64,000 nucleotides of DNA from Pararhizobium polonicum (GTDB lineage Bacteria; Pseudomonadota; Alphaproteobacteria; Rhizobiales; Rhizobiaceae), in the NCBI RefSeq assembly GCF_001687365.1, contig NZ_LGLV01000013.1, forward strand, positions 124,001 to 188,000, read 5' to 3'. The notes beneath the pieces were generated by a model that saw only the letters and a list, made by a program, of their open reading frames with translations, did no database searches and was not told the origin of the DNA. Position numbers and translations under genes: made by a program. How positions within the stretch are numbered: the stretch's first letter is position 1; each line of letters starts with the position of its first letter. Shown here piece after piece: positions 18,297 to 27,242 of the stretch.

Positions 18297-18623
18297 ATGC
18301 GCAGTAAACAGGCCGCAGGCCGTTCGGGCAGCGTTTCAGCCCCTGTTCCCGCGGGAACACGATCGGCCTTGCGCCGCTGGCTATATGGTCAGCGTCCGGA
18401 CAAGCGCGTGATATTATATTGCAAGCACCGCCCCGGAAAAATGGTTCATCGGGAGTGAGACATGAAGCAACATCAAGATTAGTTTTCCGAAATTCTATTG
18501 AACAACGGCGCTTCTTCACCAGAGGATTCTTCAATCCATCGGGCTGAACAGCATCCCGGAACCGGTCTTTCAGGCGCGGCGACGGGATAGGTGCGCCGTT
18601 CAAACATCATTCAGGAGACCAGA
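18297..18623. other. Upstream region of the RTX gene, no gene seen
   Basis: The space of 380 bases between bfr and the RTX gene holds the bfr terminator, a 16-bp perfect palindrome at 18344-18359, an AT-rich patch around 18410-18500 suited to a promoter, and an AGGAG site before the ATG at 18624. No open frame with family resemblance was seen on either strand. Confidence 0.6.
18344..18359. promoter_or_regulatory. 16-bp perfect palindrome, parS-like
   Basis: TGTTCCCGCGGGAACA is a perfect 16-bp palindrome. It differs from the common ParB site variant TGTTCCACGTGGAACA at one symmetric position pair only. It might instead be an operator for the RTX gene 265 bases downstream. Function is inferred from form only. 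Confidence 0.4.
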
Positions 18624-21600
18624 ATGGCAAATATTATTGGAACAGCCGGCAATGACATATTGCTCGGCAACGATCTCGAAGACGATTTCATCATGGCCCT
18701 TGCCGGCCTCGACACGATCAACGGCGGCATGGGGTCCGACTATATCCAGGCCGGGGACGGCAACGATATCGCCGACGGGTCGTTCCAGGGAGACTATATC
18801 CTTGGCGAGGCCGGCAACGATACCTTGAACGGCAACAGCGGCGACGATTATATCGACGGCGGAGCCGGCAAGGACAAGCTCAATGGCGGCAGCGGCCAGG
18901 ACAACATCCTTGTCGGAACGCTGGCAACGGCAGCCGGCGACATCGCAAACGGCGGTTCCGGTACAGATCGCCTCACGGTCGACTATGCGTCGGCAACCGC
19001 CAAGCTCAACATCGCGATCAAGGACTGGATCGCGCCGCAGACGCTGACGGGCGGTATCCAGGCCACCAATGTCGAATCGTTTTCGATCACCGGCAGCAAG
19101 TTCGACGATACCATCACCGGCGGCAACTATTCCGACTTCCTGACCGGCGGTGCGGGCAACGATGCGCTCTCGGGCGGCCGTGGTTTCGACATGCTGATGG
19201 GAGGAGACGGCAACGATGTGCTGCGCGGCGGTTATGGCATCGACTATCTGACGGGCGACGCCGGCAATGACGTGCTCTACGGCGATCAGGGATTCGATCT
19301 TCTCTACGGCGGCGCCGGCAACGACAAGCTCTTTGGTAACGCCGATGCCGACACGCTCTCCGGCGGCGATGGTGTGGACTATCTTTCCGGCGGCACCGGC
19401 GATGATTCCCTCGCGGGCGATGCCGGCAACGACACGCTCAAGGGCGATTCGGGCAACGATATGATCGACGGCGGTGCCGGCGACGACATCATCGAGGGTG
19501 GCAGCGGCAATGACACCATCAGCTATTATTACGGCGAGGGCAAAGACACCATCACCGACAGCAGCGGCAGCGATCGCCTGATCCTGCGCAATTTCTCCGG
19601 CAATTTCACCGCCAAGGCCGCCACCGAGGTCAATACGCTGACGGGCGGCACGACCTTCACCGGCATGGATCACTACACGATCTATGCCACCGGCACCGGT
19701 GCCAACAGGATCACCACCGGCACCGGCAATGATCAGGTTGATTCCGGAGACGGCAACGACCGGATCGATGGCGGCGCCGGCGACGACTGGCTCGATGGCG
19801 GTCTCGGCAAGGACACGATCTTTGGCGGGCTCGGCAACGATGTCGTCAGGTTCGGTGACGGCGGTGCCGATACCGGCGATGGCGGTGCCGGCACCGACAG
19901 CGTCTCGGTCGACCGCCGGTCGCTGACCGCAAGCCAGACCTTCTCGGTCACCGGCAACACGGCAACGCTGACGGACGGCACCAGCCTGAAGAACTTCGAG
20001 CATTACGAGGTAGCCTTCGGCAAGGGCAACGATATCGTCAAATCCGTCGGCTCGGCGCAGAGCGTCACCTTCTATGGCTATGACGGCAACGACACGCTGA
20101 TCGGCACCAGCGGCTCGGATGAGCTGGATGGCGGCAACGGCAACGATACGCTGACATCCGGCGCCGGCGCGGACTGGATCTATGACAATGGCGGCACCAA
20201 TGTCATCAAATCCGGCGATGGCGCCGATACCGTCCGGGTTGGCGATGCCTATAGCGGCGGCGCTATCGGCCACAACACCGTCGATCTCGGCACCGGCGAC
20301 GACAGCTTCTACCGCACCGCCTCGACCGGCAAGCTGTCGCTCGATGGCGGCACGGGAACGGACTTCGCCTCCATCGACTTCAGCAAATACACCGCCGGCA
20401 TCACCTTCAAGCTGTCGGCCAGCGTGACGGCCACCAATGCGCCGGTGACGGTCAAGAATGTCGAGCGGGTGGCGCTTGTCGGCGGCAGCGGCAACGACAT
20501 CTTCACCGGCGGCAGCCTCAATGACGACCTGCGCGGCGGTGCGGGCAACGACACGCTGACCGGCGGCGCCGGCAACGACGTCATCAGCGGCGACCTCGGC
20601 AATGACATGCTGCGGGGCGGCACCGGTGACGATACGATCTACGGCGACGGCCTCACGCTGACCGGCGGCAAGGATACGATCTATGCCGAAGACGGCAACG
20701 ACATGGTCTATGCGGGTATCGCCGACCGTTCCGACGGCGGCACGGGGACGGACCGGATCAGCCTGAACGTTTCCGAGCAGACGAAGGACATTGCCTTCAC
20801 CTTCTCCACGGGAACGGTCAATGTCGATACGGCAACCTCGTTCAAGGCCTTCGAGGCGCTCGATTATATCGGCAGCAAGGGCAAGGATACGGTCACCGGC
20901 GGCAGTCTTGACGACAATCTCGACGGTCGCGCCGGCAACGATATCCTGCGCGGCGGCAGCGGCAACGATACGCTGAAGGATGGCGCCGGCAACGACCAGC
21001 TGTTCGGCGATGCCGGCAACGACACGCTGACCCGCACCGATGCCGTCGGCAAGGATGTCTTCGATGGCGGTTCCGGCACGGACACGCTGTCCTTCAGCGA
21101 AGGGGCGACCTCCGTCGTGCTGGATCTGATGACCCAGAGCAAGAACAAGGGGCTCGCGCTCGGCCTGACGGTCAAGAACGTCGAGATCATCGAGGGCAGC
21201 TACAATGACGACGATATCCGCGGCGATGCCAATGCCAATGTCCTCAACGGCAACGGCTCCGACGACGTTCTCGATGGCCGCGACGGCAACGACACGCTCA
21301 ACGGCGGCGCCGGCGACGACTGGCTGACGGGCGGCAAGGGCAATGACAGGTTCGTCTTCGACGTCGATGGCCGCGACGGCGAGGGTGACGTCATCACCGA
21401 CTTCACCCGCGGCCAGGACAAGCTGGTGATCGACAAGAGCGACTACCAGATCGCCGCGGGGGATACGACCGTGACGCTGGTTGTCGGGGCCGATCCGGTG
21501 GCGACCAGCAGCAAGGGCACCTTCCTGTTCGAAAGCGACAACGGCCGCCTCTGGTTCGATGCCGACGGCAAGGGCACCGACGCCGATCTCGAACTCGTCG

Positions 21601-21653
21601 CCATCCTGCAGAACGTCAAGACGCTATCGACAAGCGATTTCGCCTTCATCTGA
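18624..21653 (+). CDS. RTX protein with hemolysin-type calcium-binding repeats
   Basis: A 1,009-residue secreted-type RTX protein with no N-terminal signal peptide, as expected for type I secretion. Glycine-rich nonapeptides (GGxGxDxLx, for example GGAGNDALSGGRGFDMLMGG) run almost from the first residue. They alternate with six copies of a ~50-residue beta module, each starting G-S/T-D and ending with a short 'N-V/F-E' strand just before the next repeat block. The last ~105 residues (from GKGNDRFVFDVDGRDGEGD) form the usual C-terminal domain with VITDFTRGQDKLVIDKSDY and an AFI end, the type I secretion signal region. No protease, lipase or lyase domain is visible. No type I secretion genes lie in the window, so a distant transporter must serve it. 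A role as a surface or matrix protein is an inference. Confidence 0.9.
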   Translation: MANIIGTAGNDILLGNDLEDDFIMALAGLDTINGGMGSDYIQAGDGNDIADGSFQGDYILGEAGNDTLNGNSGDDYIDGGAGKDKLNGGSGQDNILVGTLATAAGDIANGGSGTDRLTVDYASATAKLNIAIKDWIAPQTLTGGIQATNVESFSITGSKFDDTITGGNYSDFLTGGAGNDALSGGRGFDMLMGGDGNDVLRGGYGIDYLTGDAGNDVLYGDQGFDLLYGGAGNDKLFGNADADTLSGGDGVDYLSGGTGDDSLAGDAGNDTLKGDSGNDMIDGGAGDDIIEGGSGNDTISYYYGEGKDTITDSSGSDRLILRNFSGNFTAKAATEVNTLTGGTTFTGMDHYTIYATGTGANRITTGTGNDQVDSGDGNDRIDGGAGDDWLDGGLGKDTIFGGLGNDVVRFGDGGADTGDGGAGTDSVSVDRRSLTASQTFSVTGNTATLTDGTSLKNFEHYEVAFGKGNDIVKSVGSAQSVTFYGYDGNDTLIGTSGSDELDGGNGNDTLTSGAGADWIYDNGGTNVIKSGDGADTVRVGDAYSGGAIGHNTVDLGTGDDSFYRTASTGKLSLDGGTGTDFASIDFSKYTAGITFKLSASVTATNAPVTVKNVERVALVGGSGNDIFTGGSLNDDLRGGAGNDTLTGGAGNDVISGDLGNDMLRGGTGDDTIYGDGLTLTGGKDTIYAEDGNDMVYAGIADRSDGGTGTDRISLNVSEQTKDIAFTFSTGTVNVDTATSFKAFEALDYIGSKGKDTVTGGSLDDNLDGRAGNDILRGGSGNDTLKDGAGNDQLFGDAGNDTLTRTDAVGKDVFDGGSGTDTLSFSEGATSVVLDLMTQSKNKGLALGLTVKNVEIIEGSYNDDDIRGDANANVLNGNGSDDVLDGRDGNDTLNGGAGDDWLTGGKGNDRFVFDVDGRDGEGDVITDFTRGQDKLVIDKSDYQIAAGDTTVTLVVGADPVATSSKGTFLFESDNGRLWFDADGKGTDADLELVAILQNVKTLSTSDFAFI

Positions 21654-21678
21654 GGGTGATTTGAGGGATTGAGACGGG

Positions 21679-21711
21679 CGCCCGCCCCGGAGTTTTCGGG
21701 GCGGGCGTTTT
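21679..21711 (+). terminator. Terminator of the RTX gene
   Basis: CGCCCGCCCC and GGGGCGGGCG form a perfect 10-bp stem with a 9-base loop, followed by TTTTGTG. The stem contents resemble those of the bfr terminator. Confidence 0.8.
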
Positions 21712-21736
21712 GTGCGGGGATATCGGGAAGGCTCCC

Positions 21737-22264
21737 CTACCCCGCCAAATGCCCGAACGCTGCCACAACCTCCTCGTACACCCCGCGCTTGAACGTCACG
21801 ATCAGGTCCGGCAGGTCGTGCATCGGCTTCCAGGCCCATTCGTCGAATTCGGGCTCGTGGCCGCCGGGGGGCGGGTTGATGGCGATTTCGGATTCGTCAC
21901 CGTCGAAGCGGAAGGCGAACCAGCGTTGGGTCTGGCCGCGATATTTGCCTTTGAGGCCAATACCGATCAGATGGGCGGGCAGGTCGTAGTTGATCCAGTC
22001 CGGCGCTTCGGCGAGCAGCGACACGGTGGTCATGCCGGTCTCCTCGTAGAGCTCGCGATAGGCTGCCTTCAGCGGGTCCTCGCCCTTGTCGATACCGCCC
22101 TGCGGCATCTGCCAGAGCTGGGCGGAGCCGTCGTATTCGGAATTGCCGATCGGAATGCGCCGCCCGGCCCAGACGAGGCCCTGGCTGTTCAGCACCATGA
22201 TGCCGACGCAGGGGCGATAGGGAAGATCATCAGCCTTGACCGGTTTCGATATGTCCTTGCTCAT
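21737..22264 (-). CDS. rppH: RNA pyrophosphohydrolase (Nudix)
   Basis: RppH removes pyrophosphate from the 5' end of mRNA and so triggers RNase E-dependent decay. The 175-residue product has the Nudix box [23 protein letters not shown] (about 60-82), with the REx2EE core, preceded by [28 protein letters not shown] is the family N terminus. It is the most distal member of a minus-strand run that includes ctpA and the YibQ-like gene. Confidence 0.93.
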   Translation of the reverse strand: MSKDISKPVKADDLPYRPCVGIMVLNSQGLVWAGRRIPIGNSEYDGSAQLWQMPQGGIDKGEDPLKAAYRELYEETGMTTVSLLAEAPDWINYDLPAHLIGIGLKGKYRGQTQRWFAFRFDGDESEIAINPPPGGHEPEFDEWAWKPMHDLPDLIVTFKRGVYEEVVAAFGHLAG

Positions 22265-22295
22265 GCGAATGCCCCTTTGAGATCTTGTCTTGCAT

Positions 22296-22331
22296 GCGGA
22301 CAGGATGCGGTGCGTGCCGCATCCTGTCCGC
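22296..22331. repeat. Perfect 15-bp inverted repeat between the YibQ-like gene and rppH
   Basis: GCGGACAGGATGCGG and its exact complement flank a 6-base loop TGCGTG. There is no T-run on either side, so it is not a standard terminator. In the minus-strand message it would form a very stable hairpin just upstream of rppH and could act as a processing or stabilising element. Confidence 0.6.
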
Positions 22332-22344
22332 GTGCCGTGTTACG

Positions 22345-23610
22345 CTATTGCTGTTGCGGATCCTTGACGAGCGCGGAGACGCCGACGAATTCGATGCCGC
22401 GCGTGCCCGCCTCGTCCATCCACTGGGCGATGGCTGCAACGCTTTCGTCGAAAGCCGAGGCGACGCCGATGGCGCTGCCGTTGCGCCGGGCGATGCGTTC
22501 GAGTTCGTCAAGTTTCTTGAGGATCGCGGTGCGGTCGATCTGATTGTCGACGACCATATCGGCAAAACCGTGCGGCACGCCGATCGTGCCGGCTAGCGTG
22601 CCCGTCAGCGATTGCGCCGATGTCGCATCGTCGAGGAACAGCAGCCCGCGCCGGCCGAGATCGCGCATCACCGGCTCCAGCGCATCGGCATCGGAAAGAA
22701 AACGCCCGCCGAGGAAATTCATGATGCCGGTATAATTGGTGATCTGGGCCAGCGAATAATGCAGTTCCGACAGGTTCTTCTTGGCGTCCAGCCCGATGCG
22801 CAGCGTATGCGGTCCGGGATTGTTATCCGGGTAATCGAATGGCTCGAACGGTACCTGCAGCAGAATTTCGTGGCCGGTGCGGCGGGCTTCCTGCATCCAG
22901 CGCTGCAGGCTGTTGCCGGTGGCGGCAAAGGCCATCGTCACCTCGGGAGACAGCTGGCGCAGCGCGTTCTGCGTGCCGGTCTGGCTGAGGCCGAGGCCGC
23001 CGACCACCAAAGCGATGCGGATGCCGCGGGCGCCCGACCAGGGCCGCGCATACTGATCCATCGGCCGCAGCCCATCCGGGCCGGTGATCGGCAGGCGCCC
23101 CTGCGGACTGTCCTCCAGCAGGGCATCGTTGGGGAATGTCGCCAGACGCGGGTCCTGGCCCTTCGTGCGGCCGACCTGAATGAAGGCGGGGCCGTCGCCG
23201 TCACGCTGCTTGGGCGAGAATTTGGTGACGATGGAGCCGTTGTTGGTCAGCGTTTCCTCGACATGGGCACCGGAGAGGGCGCCGCTTGTCTGCTGCTGTT
23301 TGGGCGTGTTGCCGTCCGCCGCTGTTTCCGTCGCCGTCGTGTCGCCCGGCTTGGCAGCGTCCGCCAGCACTTGCGTCTCCGGCTTTTGCTGAACGATCAG
23401 GCCGCTCGGCTTCAGGACGGACCAGGTGGAAATGCCGATCAGCGCGATCACGCCGATGCCCAGCAACAGACGGCCGAACGTCAGACCCGGCTTTTGCGCT
23501 CCGGCGGAGCGGGGCTTGCGGTCTTGACCAAGAGGAGCGTTGAGATCTGTTCCCAAAAGGGCCTCTGTCGATCCGGGTTGCGATGGTGGAAGCCCTGGGC
23601 GAAGAGGCAT
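22345..23610 (-). CDS. Divergent polysaccharide deacetylase (YibQ/DUF610) family protein
   Basis: A ~421-residue membrane-anchored periplasmic protein of the YibQ family, a branch of the polysaccharide-deacetylase fold whose role is not settled. GRLLLGIGVIALIGISTWSVL (about 48-68) is a single N-terminal membrane anchor. A Pro/Thr/Gln-rich linker follows, then the catalytic-like domain from IRIALVVGGLGLSQTGTQNAL, with the family strands EILLQVPFEPFDYPDNNPGPHTL and NFLGGRFLSD. The ATG at 23610 is used here. A TTG at 23556 (MGTDLNAPLGQ) fits the usual family start and has AGAGG upstream, so the true protein may be 18 residues shorter. Its neighbours ctpA and the EnvC-like gene point to envelope maintenance. 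Confidence 0.8.
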   Translation of the reverse strand: MPLRPGLPPSQPGSTEALLGTDLNAPLGQDRKPRSAGAQKPGLTFGRLLLGIGVIALIGISTWSVLKPSGLIVQQKPETQVLADAAKPGDTTATETAADGNTPKQQQTSGALSGAHVEETLTNNGSIVTKFSPKQRDGDGPAFIQVGRTKGQDPRLATFPNDALLEDSPQGRLPITGPDGLRPMDQYARPWSGARGIRIALVVGGLGLSQTGTQNALRQLSPEVTMAFAATGNSLQRWMQEARRTGHEILLQVPFEPFDYPDNNPGPHTLRIGLDAKKNLSELHYSLAQITNYTGIMNFLGGRFLSDADALEPVMRDLGRRGLLFLDDATSAQSLTGTLAGTIGVPHGFADMVVDNQIDRTAILKKLDELERIARRNGSAIGVASAFDESVAAIAQWMDEAGTRGIEFVGVSALVKDPQQQ

Positions 23611-23690
23611 TCCCTTCAAGAATCGAAACCGCCGCCCGGCTGGAGCCAGGCGGCGAATATCGGTACGCAATCCGCTGTATCAGCGGATTT

Positions 23691-25013
23691 TTACGGCTTC
23701 AGTTCGGCTTTTTCCGGGCTGGCCGGGAAGGCCGGATCGGTCTTCTTGTTGCGCAGCAGATCCAGCGCGTAATTCAGCTGCAGGTCGTCCTTGGGTTCCG
23801 GCGGGACATAGGCAACCGAGCCGGAGCCTTCGTCATTTTCGCTCTGGCCCTTGATATGACCACGCAGGCTGGACTCGCTCGTCGTTTCGACCTTGCCGAG
23901 CAGTTCCGGCGGCAGCGGCTGTTCGACCTTGATATCCGGCGAGATGCCGGTGCCCTGGATCGATTTGCCCGATGGCGTGTAGTAGAGCGCGGTTGTCAGA
24001 CGCAGCGCGCCGGCATCGCCGAGCGGGATGATGGTCTGGACCGAGCCCTTGCCGAAGGAGCGCGTGCCGAGAACGGTGGCGCGCTTCAGGTCCTGCAGGG
24101 CGCCGGCGACGATTTCCGAAGCCGAAGCCGAGCCGCCGTTGATGAGCACGATGACCGGCTTGCCGTCGGTCAGATCGCCCGGAGTGGCATTGAAGCGCCG
24201 GGTTTCGTCGGGATTGCGGCCACGGGTGGACACGATCTCGCCGCGCTCCAGGAAGGCATCGGAGACGTTGATGGCCTGATCGAGCAGACCGCCCGGATTG
24301 AGGCGGAGATCGAGCACATAGCCCTTCAGCTTGTTGGCCGGAACCTGGGCCTTGATCTTTTCGATCGCGTTTTTCAGATCATCATAAGTCTTTTCCGTGA
24401 ACGAGATGACGCGGACATAACCGACGTCATCTTCCGTGCGGAACTTGACGGCGCGAACGGCGATGACATCGCGGACGATCGTCAGTTCGATCGGCTTGTC
24501 GGCACCCTTGCGCAGAATGGTCAGCTTGATCGGCTTGCCGACGGCGCCGCGCATCTTGTCGACGGCTTCCTCCAGCTTGAGGCCGCGCACGTCCTGACCG
24601 TCGATCTTGGAAATGAAGTCGCCGGCAAGGACGCCTGCCTTGGCAGCCGGCGTGTCGTCGATCGGGCTTGTCACCTTGACGAGATCGTCTTCCATGGTGA
24701 CTTCGATGCCGAGGCCGCCGAATTCACCCTTGGTCTGGGTGCGCATGTCTTCCGCATCGGAGGAGTTCATATAGCTGGAATGCGGATCGAGCGAGGAAAG
24801 CATGCCGTTGATGGCGTTCTCGATCAGCTTGTCGTCCTGCGGCGGCGTCACGTACTGGGCGCGGACGCGTTCGAAAACGTCACCGAAGATCGACAGTTCA
24901 CGATAGGTTGACGGGTTGGCCGCGACGGCCGGGACGACGGACGAATAAACAACGCCCATGGCAGTTGCACCCATGAGTGCCCCGACCAGAACAAGTGAAG
25001 CCCTACGAATCAT
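23691..25013 (-). CDS. ctpA: Carboxyl-terminal processing protease (S41)
   Basis: A 440-residue periplasmic serine protease of the C-terminal processing family. MIRRASLVLVGALMGATAMGVVYSSVV is the signal/anchor segment. A PDZ domain covers about 95-180 (GLGIEVTMEDDLVKVTSPIDDTPAAKAGV). The catalytic Ser is in LINGGSASASEIVAGAL and the Lys dyad partner in RSFGKGSVQT. The start at 25013 follows the family; the frame upstream is a shadow. It overlaps the stop of the EnvC-like gene by 11 bases. Such proteases trim exported proteins and cell-wall hydrolases, consistent with an EnvC-like gene just upstream. Confidence 0.94.
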   Translation of the reverse strand: MIRRASLVLVGALMGATAMGVVYSSVVPAVAANPSTYRELSIFGDVFERVRAQYVTPPQDDKLIENAINGMLSSLDPHSSYMNSSDAEDMRTQTKGEFGGLGIEVTMEDDLVKVTSPIDDTPAAKAGVLAGDFISKIDGQDVRGLKLEEAVDKMRGAVGKPIKLTILRKGADKPIELTIVRDVIAVRAVKFRTEDDVGYVRVISFTEKTYDDLKNAIEKIKAQVPANKLKGYVLDLRLNPGGLLDQAINVSDAFLERGEIVSTRGRNPDETRRFNATPGDLTDGKPVIVLINGGSASASEIVAGALQDLKRATVLGTRSFGKGSVQTIIPLGDAGALRLTTALYYTPSGKSIQGTGISPDIKVEQPLPPELLGKVETTSESSLRGHIKGQSENDEGSGSVAYVPPEPKDDLQLNYALDLLRNKKTDPAFPASPEKAELKP

Positions 25014-26445
25014 TGCGTGCCTTTCCGGTATCTGCTGCGGTCCACCACGGTCGGGAATCAACCGGTTTTCCGTCTTTCCTGAATTCAATGTAAAGTGTTG
25101 GCCGTTCGGTTTCCAGCGCCAAAGCGGTCGCACTGGCCACTCTTTTGTTACCCATGGTGCCCAGCGGCTCGCCGGCGACGACGAATTGCCCCTGCTGCAC
25201 CGTGACGCCTTCCAGTCCCGACAGCACCACATGATAGCCGTCGCCGGGGTTGAGGATGATCATCTGGCCGTAGCTGCGAAACGCGCCGGCAAAGACGATC
25301 CAGCCATCGGATGGCGCTGTGACCAAAGCCCCGGCATTGGTCTCGAGCATCATGCCCTGAAGCGAATGGCCCGTGCCGTCGGCATCACCGAACCGGCGCA
25401 GGATCGATCCGGCAACGGGAAGCGCGAGCTTTTTCTGCAGGTCCGAAAAGGCATATGCAGGCGCAATGCGGTTTTTGTCGGGCGTCGTGCTGTTGGCCAG
25501 TTCGCGGGCTTCGGCGCGCTGCGCATCCGACATCGCCCGGCGGTTTTCCTCTTCGGCTTTGGCGGCAGCGGCAGCATCGCGGGCCGAGGCGATCTGGGTT
25601 TCGATCGATCCGATCAGGCCTTCGAGGCTGGTCGCCTGCGCGGCAAGCTGCTCGGCCTTGCGGCGCTCGGATGCGAGCTCGGTGGCGCTGCGCTGCTTCA
25701 GCTTCTGTTTTTCGGCGATCAGCATGTTCATGCGCCGCTCTTCCTCGAGCCGCGCCGTCATGTCATCGCCAAGCGCCTGTTTCTGCGCGGTGATGTCCCG
25801 GCGCACGCCGGCAAGCGCCTTGAGATCGGCGGCCAGGTTTTCGGTCTCGTGGCGGATGCCGGGAACGACGGCGCCGAGCAGAATGGCGCTGCGCACGGAT
25901 GCCAGCGCGTCCTCCGGCGTCACAAGCAGGGCCGGCGGCGGATTGCGCCCCATCCGCTGCAAAGCGGCCAGCACCTCGGCCAGCACGCCGCGCCGGGCCC
26001 GCAGCGATGCGTGAACGGCGTCTTCCTTGGTGCGCAATGTCGTCAGCTTGTCTTCGCCGTCGAGAATCTGCTGTTCCAGCGCCTTGCGCTTGTCGGCGGA
26101 ACCGACGATCGCCGCCCTCAGTGATTCACTGGTTTTCTCGAGATCGTCGATGCCGGCCTGCAATTGCGCCGCGCGGTCGTTCGACAGGGTGATGGTCTTC
26201 GACAGGGCTTCCAGTTCGCTGCGGGTGCTGTCGCGCTTGAGGGCGAGATCGGCGGTCGGATCCGGCTGCGCTGGCGCCTGCTGCTCCGTGACGCCTTGCG
26301 GAGCGGGGTCCGGTGTTTCTGCCATCTGCGCGCAGACGCTGCCGGCGACAAGAAGGCCGGCTGCCAGCAGGCTCGCGCGCAAGCAGAGCCATCCGGTGTG
26401 TTCCGGCTGCCCTTTGTGTGTCCGCTTTGCCGCGCCTGTTATCAT
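25003..26445 (-). CDS. EnvC-like murein hydrolase activator (degenerate LytM domain)
   Basis: A 480-residue periplasmic protein with a signal peptide (LCLRASLLAAGLLVAGSVCAQ), a long coiled coil (about 60-260, Lys/Glu/Ala-rich with Leu spacing) and a C-terminal LytM/M23 domain. In active M23 peptidases zinc is held by H-x-x-x-D and H-x-H. Here the first site reads GHSLQGMMLE with Met in place of Asp, and the second reads YHVVLSGL in place of Y-x-H-L. The zinc site is therefore lost, as in EnvC, which activates amidases at the division septum. The gene is upstream of and overlaps ctpA. Confidence 0.85.
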   Translation of the reverse strand: MITGAAKRTHKGQPEHTGWLCLRASLLAAGLLVAGSVCAQMAETPDPAPQGVTEQQAPAQPDPTADLALKRDSTRSELEALSKTITLSNDRAAQLQAGIDDLEKTSESLRAAIVGSADKRKALEQQILDGEDKLTTLRTKEDAVHASLRARRGVLAEVLAALQRMGRNPPPALLVTPEDALASVRSAILLGAVVPGIRHETENLAADLKALAGVRRDITAQKQALGDDMTARLEEERRMNMLIAEKQKLKQRSATELASERRKAEQLAAQATSLEGLIGSIETQIASARDAAAAAKAEEENRRAMSDAQRAEARELANSTTPDKNRIAPAYAFSDLQKKLALPVAGSILRRFGDADGTGHSLQGMMLETNAGALVTAPSDGWIVFAGAFRSYGQMIILNPGDGYHVVLSGLEGVTVQQGQFVVAGEPLGTMGNKRVASATALALETERPTLYIEFRKDGKPVDSRPWWTAADTGKARNDS

Positions 26446-26563
26446 TTCGCCATTCGCTGTCAGCAGCCCGTTCGATCACAAAACCCTACGCTGATTTGGC
26501 CGTTTGCGCCAACAGCCATTCCCGGCAATTGCGGCATCCGCATGGCGGTGTACCGGCGATGCT

Positions 26564-27046
26564 TCAGACCCGGTGATAGGGGTGGCCGGACAGGATGGTG
26601 ACGGCGCGGTAGAGCTGTTCTGCGATCAGGATGCGCACCAGCTGATGCGGCCAGGTCATCTTGCCCAGGCAGATGACGGCATCCGCCTTGCCATGCAGGG
26701 CGGGGTCGAGCCCGTCGGCACCGCCGATGGCAATCATCAGGTCGCGTTTGCCGCTGTCGCGGAACGATCCGATCAGCGACGCAAAACCTTCCGAATCGAG
26801 CGCCTTGCCGCGTTCATCGAGCAGAATGAGCAGGCTGGCGTCGGGCAGGGATTTTTCGAGCTGGGCCGCTTCCTCGCGCTTGCGCGTATCGGCGCTCGAG
26901 GCGCGGCTTTCGGGGACTTCGGTGACGCGCGACAGTTCGAGGCCGATCGCGGGGCCAGCCTTGGAGAAGCGGTCGAGATAACGGGCCGCAAGATCCTTTT
27001 CCGGGCCGGCCTTGAGGCGCCCGACGGCAAAGAGGCCAACCCGCAT
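26564..27046 (-). CDS. rlmH: 23S rRNA (pseudouridine1915-N3)-methyltransferase
   Basis: RlmH is a SPOUT-class SAM-dependent enzyme that methylates pseudouridine 1915 in helix 69 of 23S rRNA. The 160-residue product begins MRVGLFAVGRLKAGPE. It has the knot signature FLIGG-type AIGGADGLDPALHGKAD and the C-terminal MTWPHQLVRILIAEQLYRAVTILSGHPYHR, ending with the conserved YHR. The start at 27046 gives the family length; the frame upstream is a shadow. Confidence 0.95.
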   Translation of the reverse strand: MRVGLFAVGRLKAGPEKDLAARYLDRFSKAGPAIGLELSRVTEVPESRASSADTRKREEAAQLEKSLPDASLLILLDERGKALDSEGFASLIGSFRDSGKRDLMIAIGGADGLDPALHGKADAVICLGKMTWPHQLVRILIAEQLYRAVTILSGHPYHRV

Positions 27047-27242
27047 GTCATTTCCTCGATCTGATCCCGTCCGTGACGGCGTGGCCGTCTGTCTGCCGAC
27101 GAGAGGCACATTCTTTCCTGTCCAGCGGGGCGCCGGACTGCATTCTGCAACGGGCCGCAATCGAACTGGAACACCTGCACGGCCATTGCAGGATTCAAAT
27201 GTGTCACCGCCGTTCAAGCGTCCGGTCAAGGACGCCGGACGC

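Noticed and set aside
18600-20273. A 557-codon minus-strand frame opposite the RTX gene
   Set aside because: It is a mirror of the glycine/aspartate repeats, giving Ala/Ile/Val-rich repeats without start context.
18780-21340. Dense short DNA repeats that might be taken for a CRISPR array
   Set aside because: The repeats are in-frame codons for glycine-rich nonapeptides, vary in sequence and have no constant spacer length.
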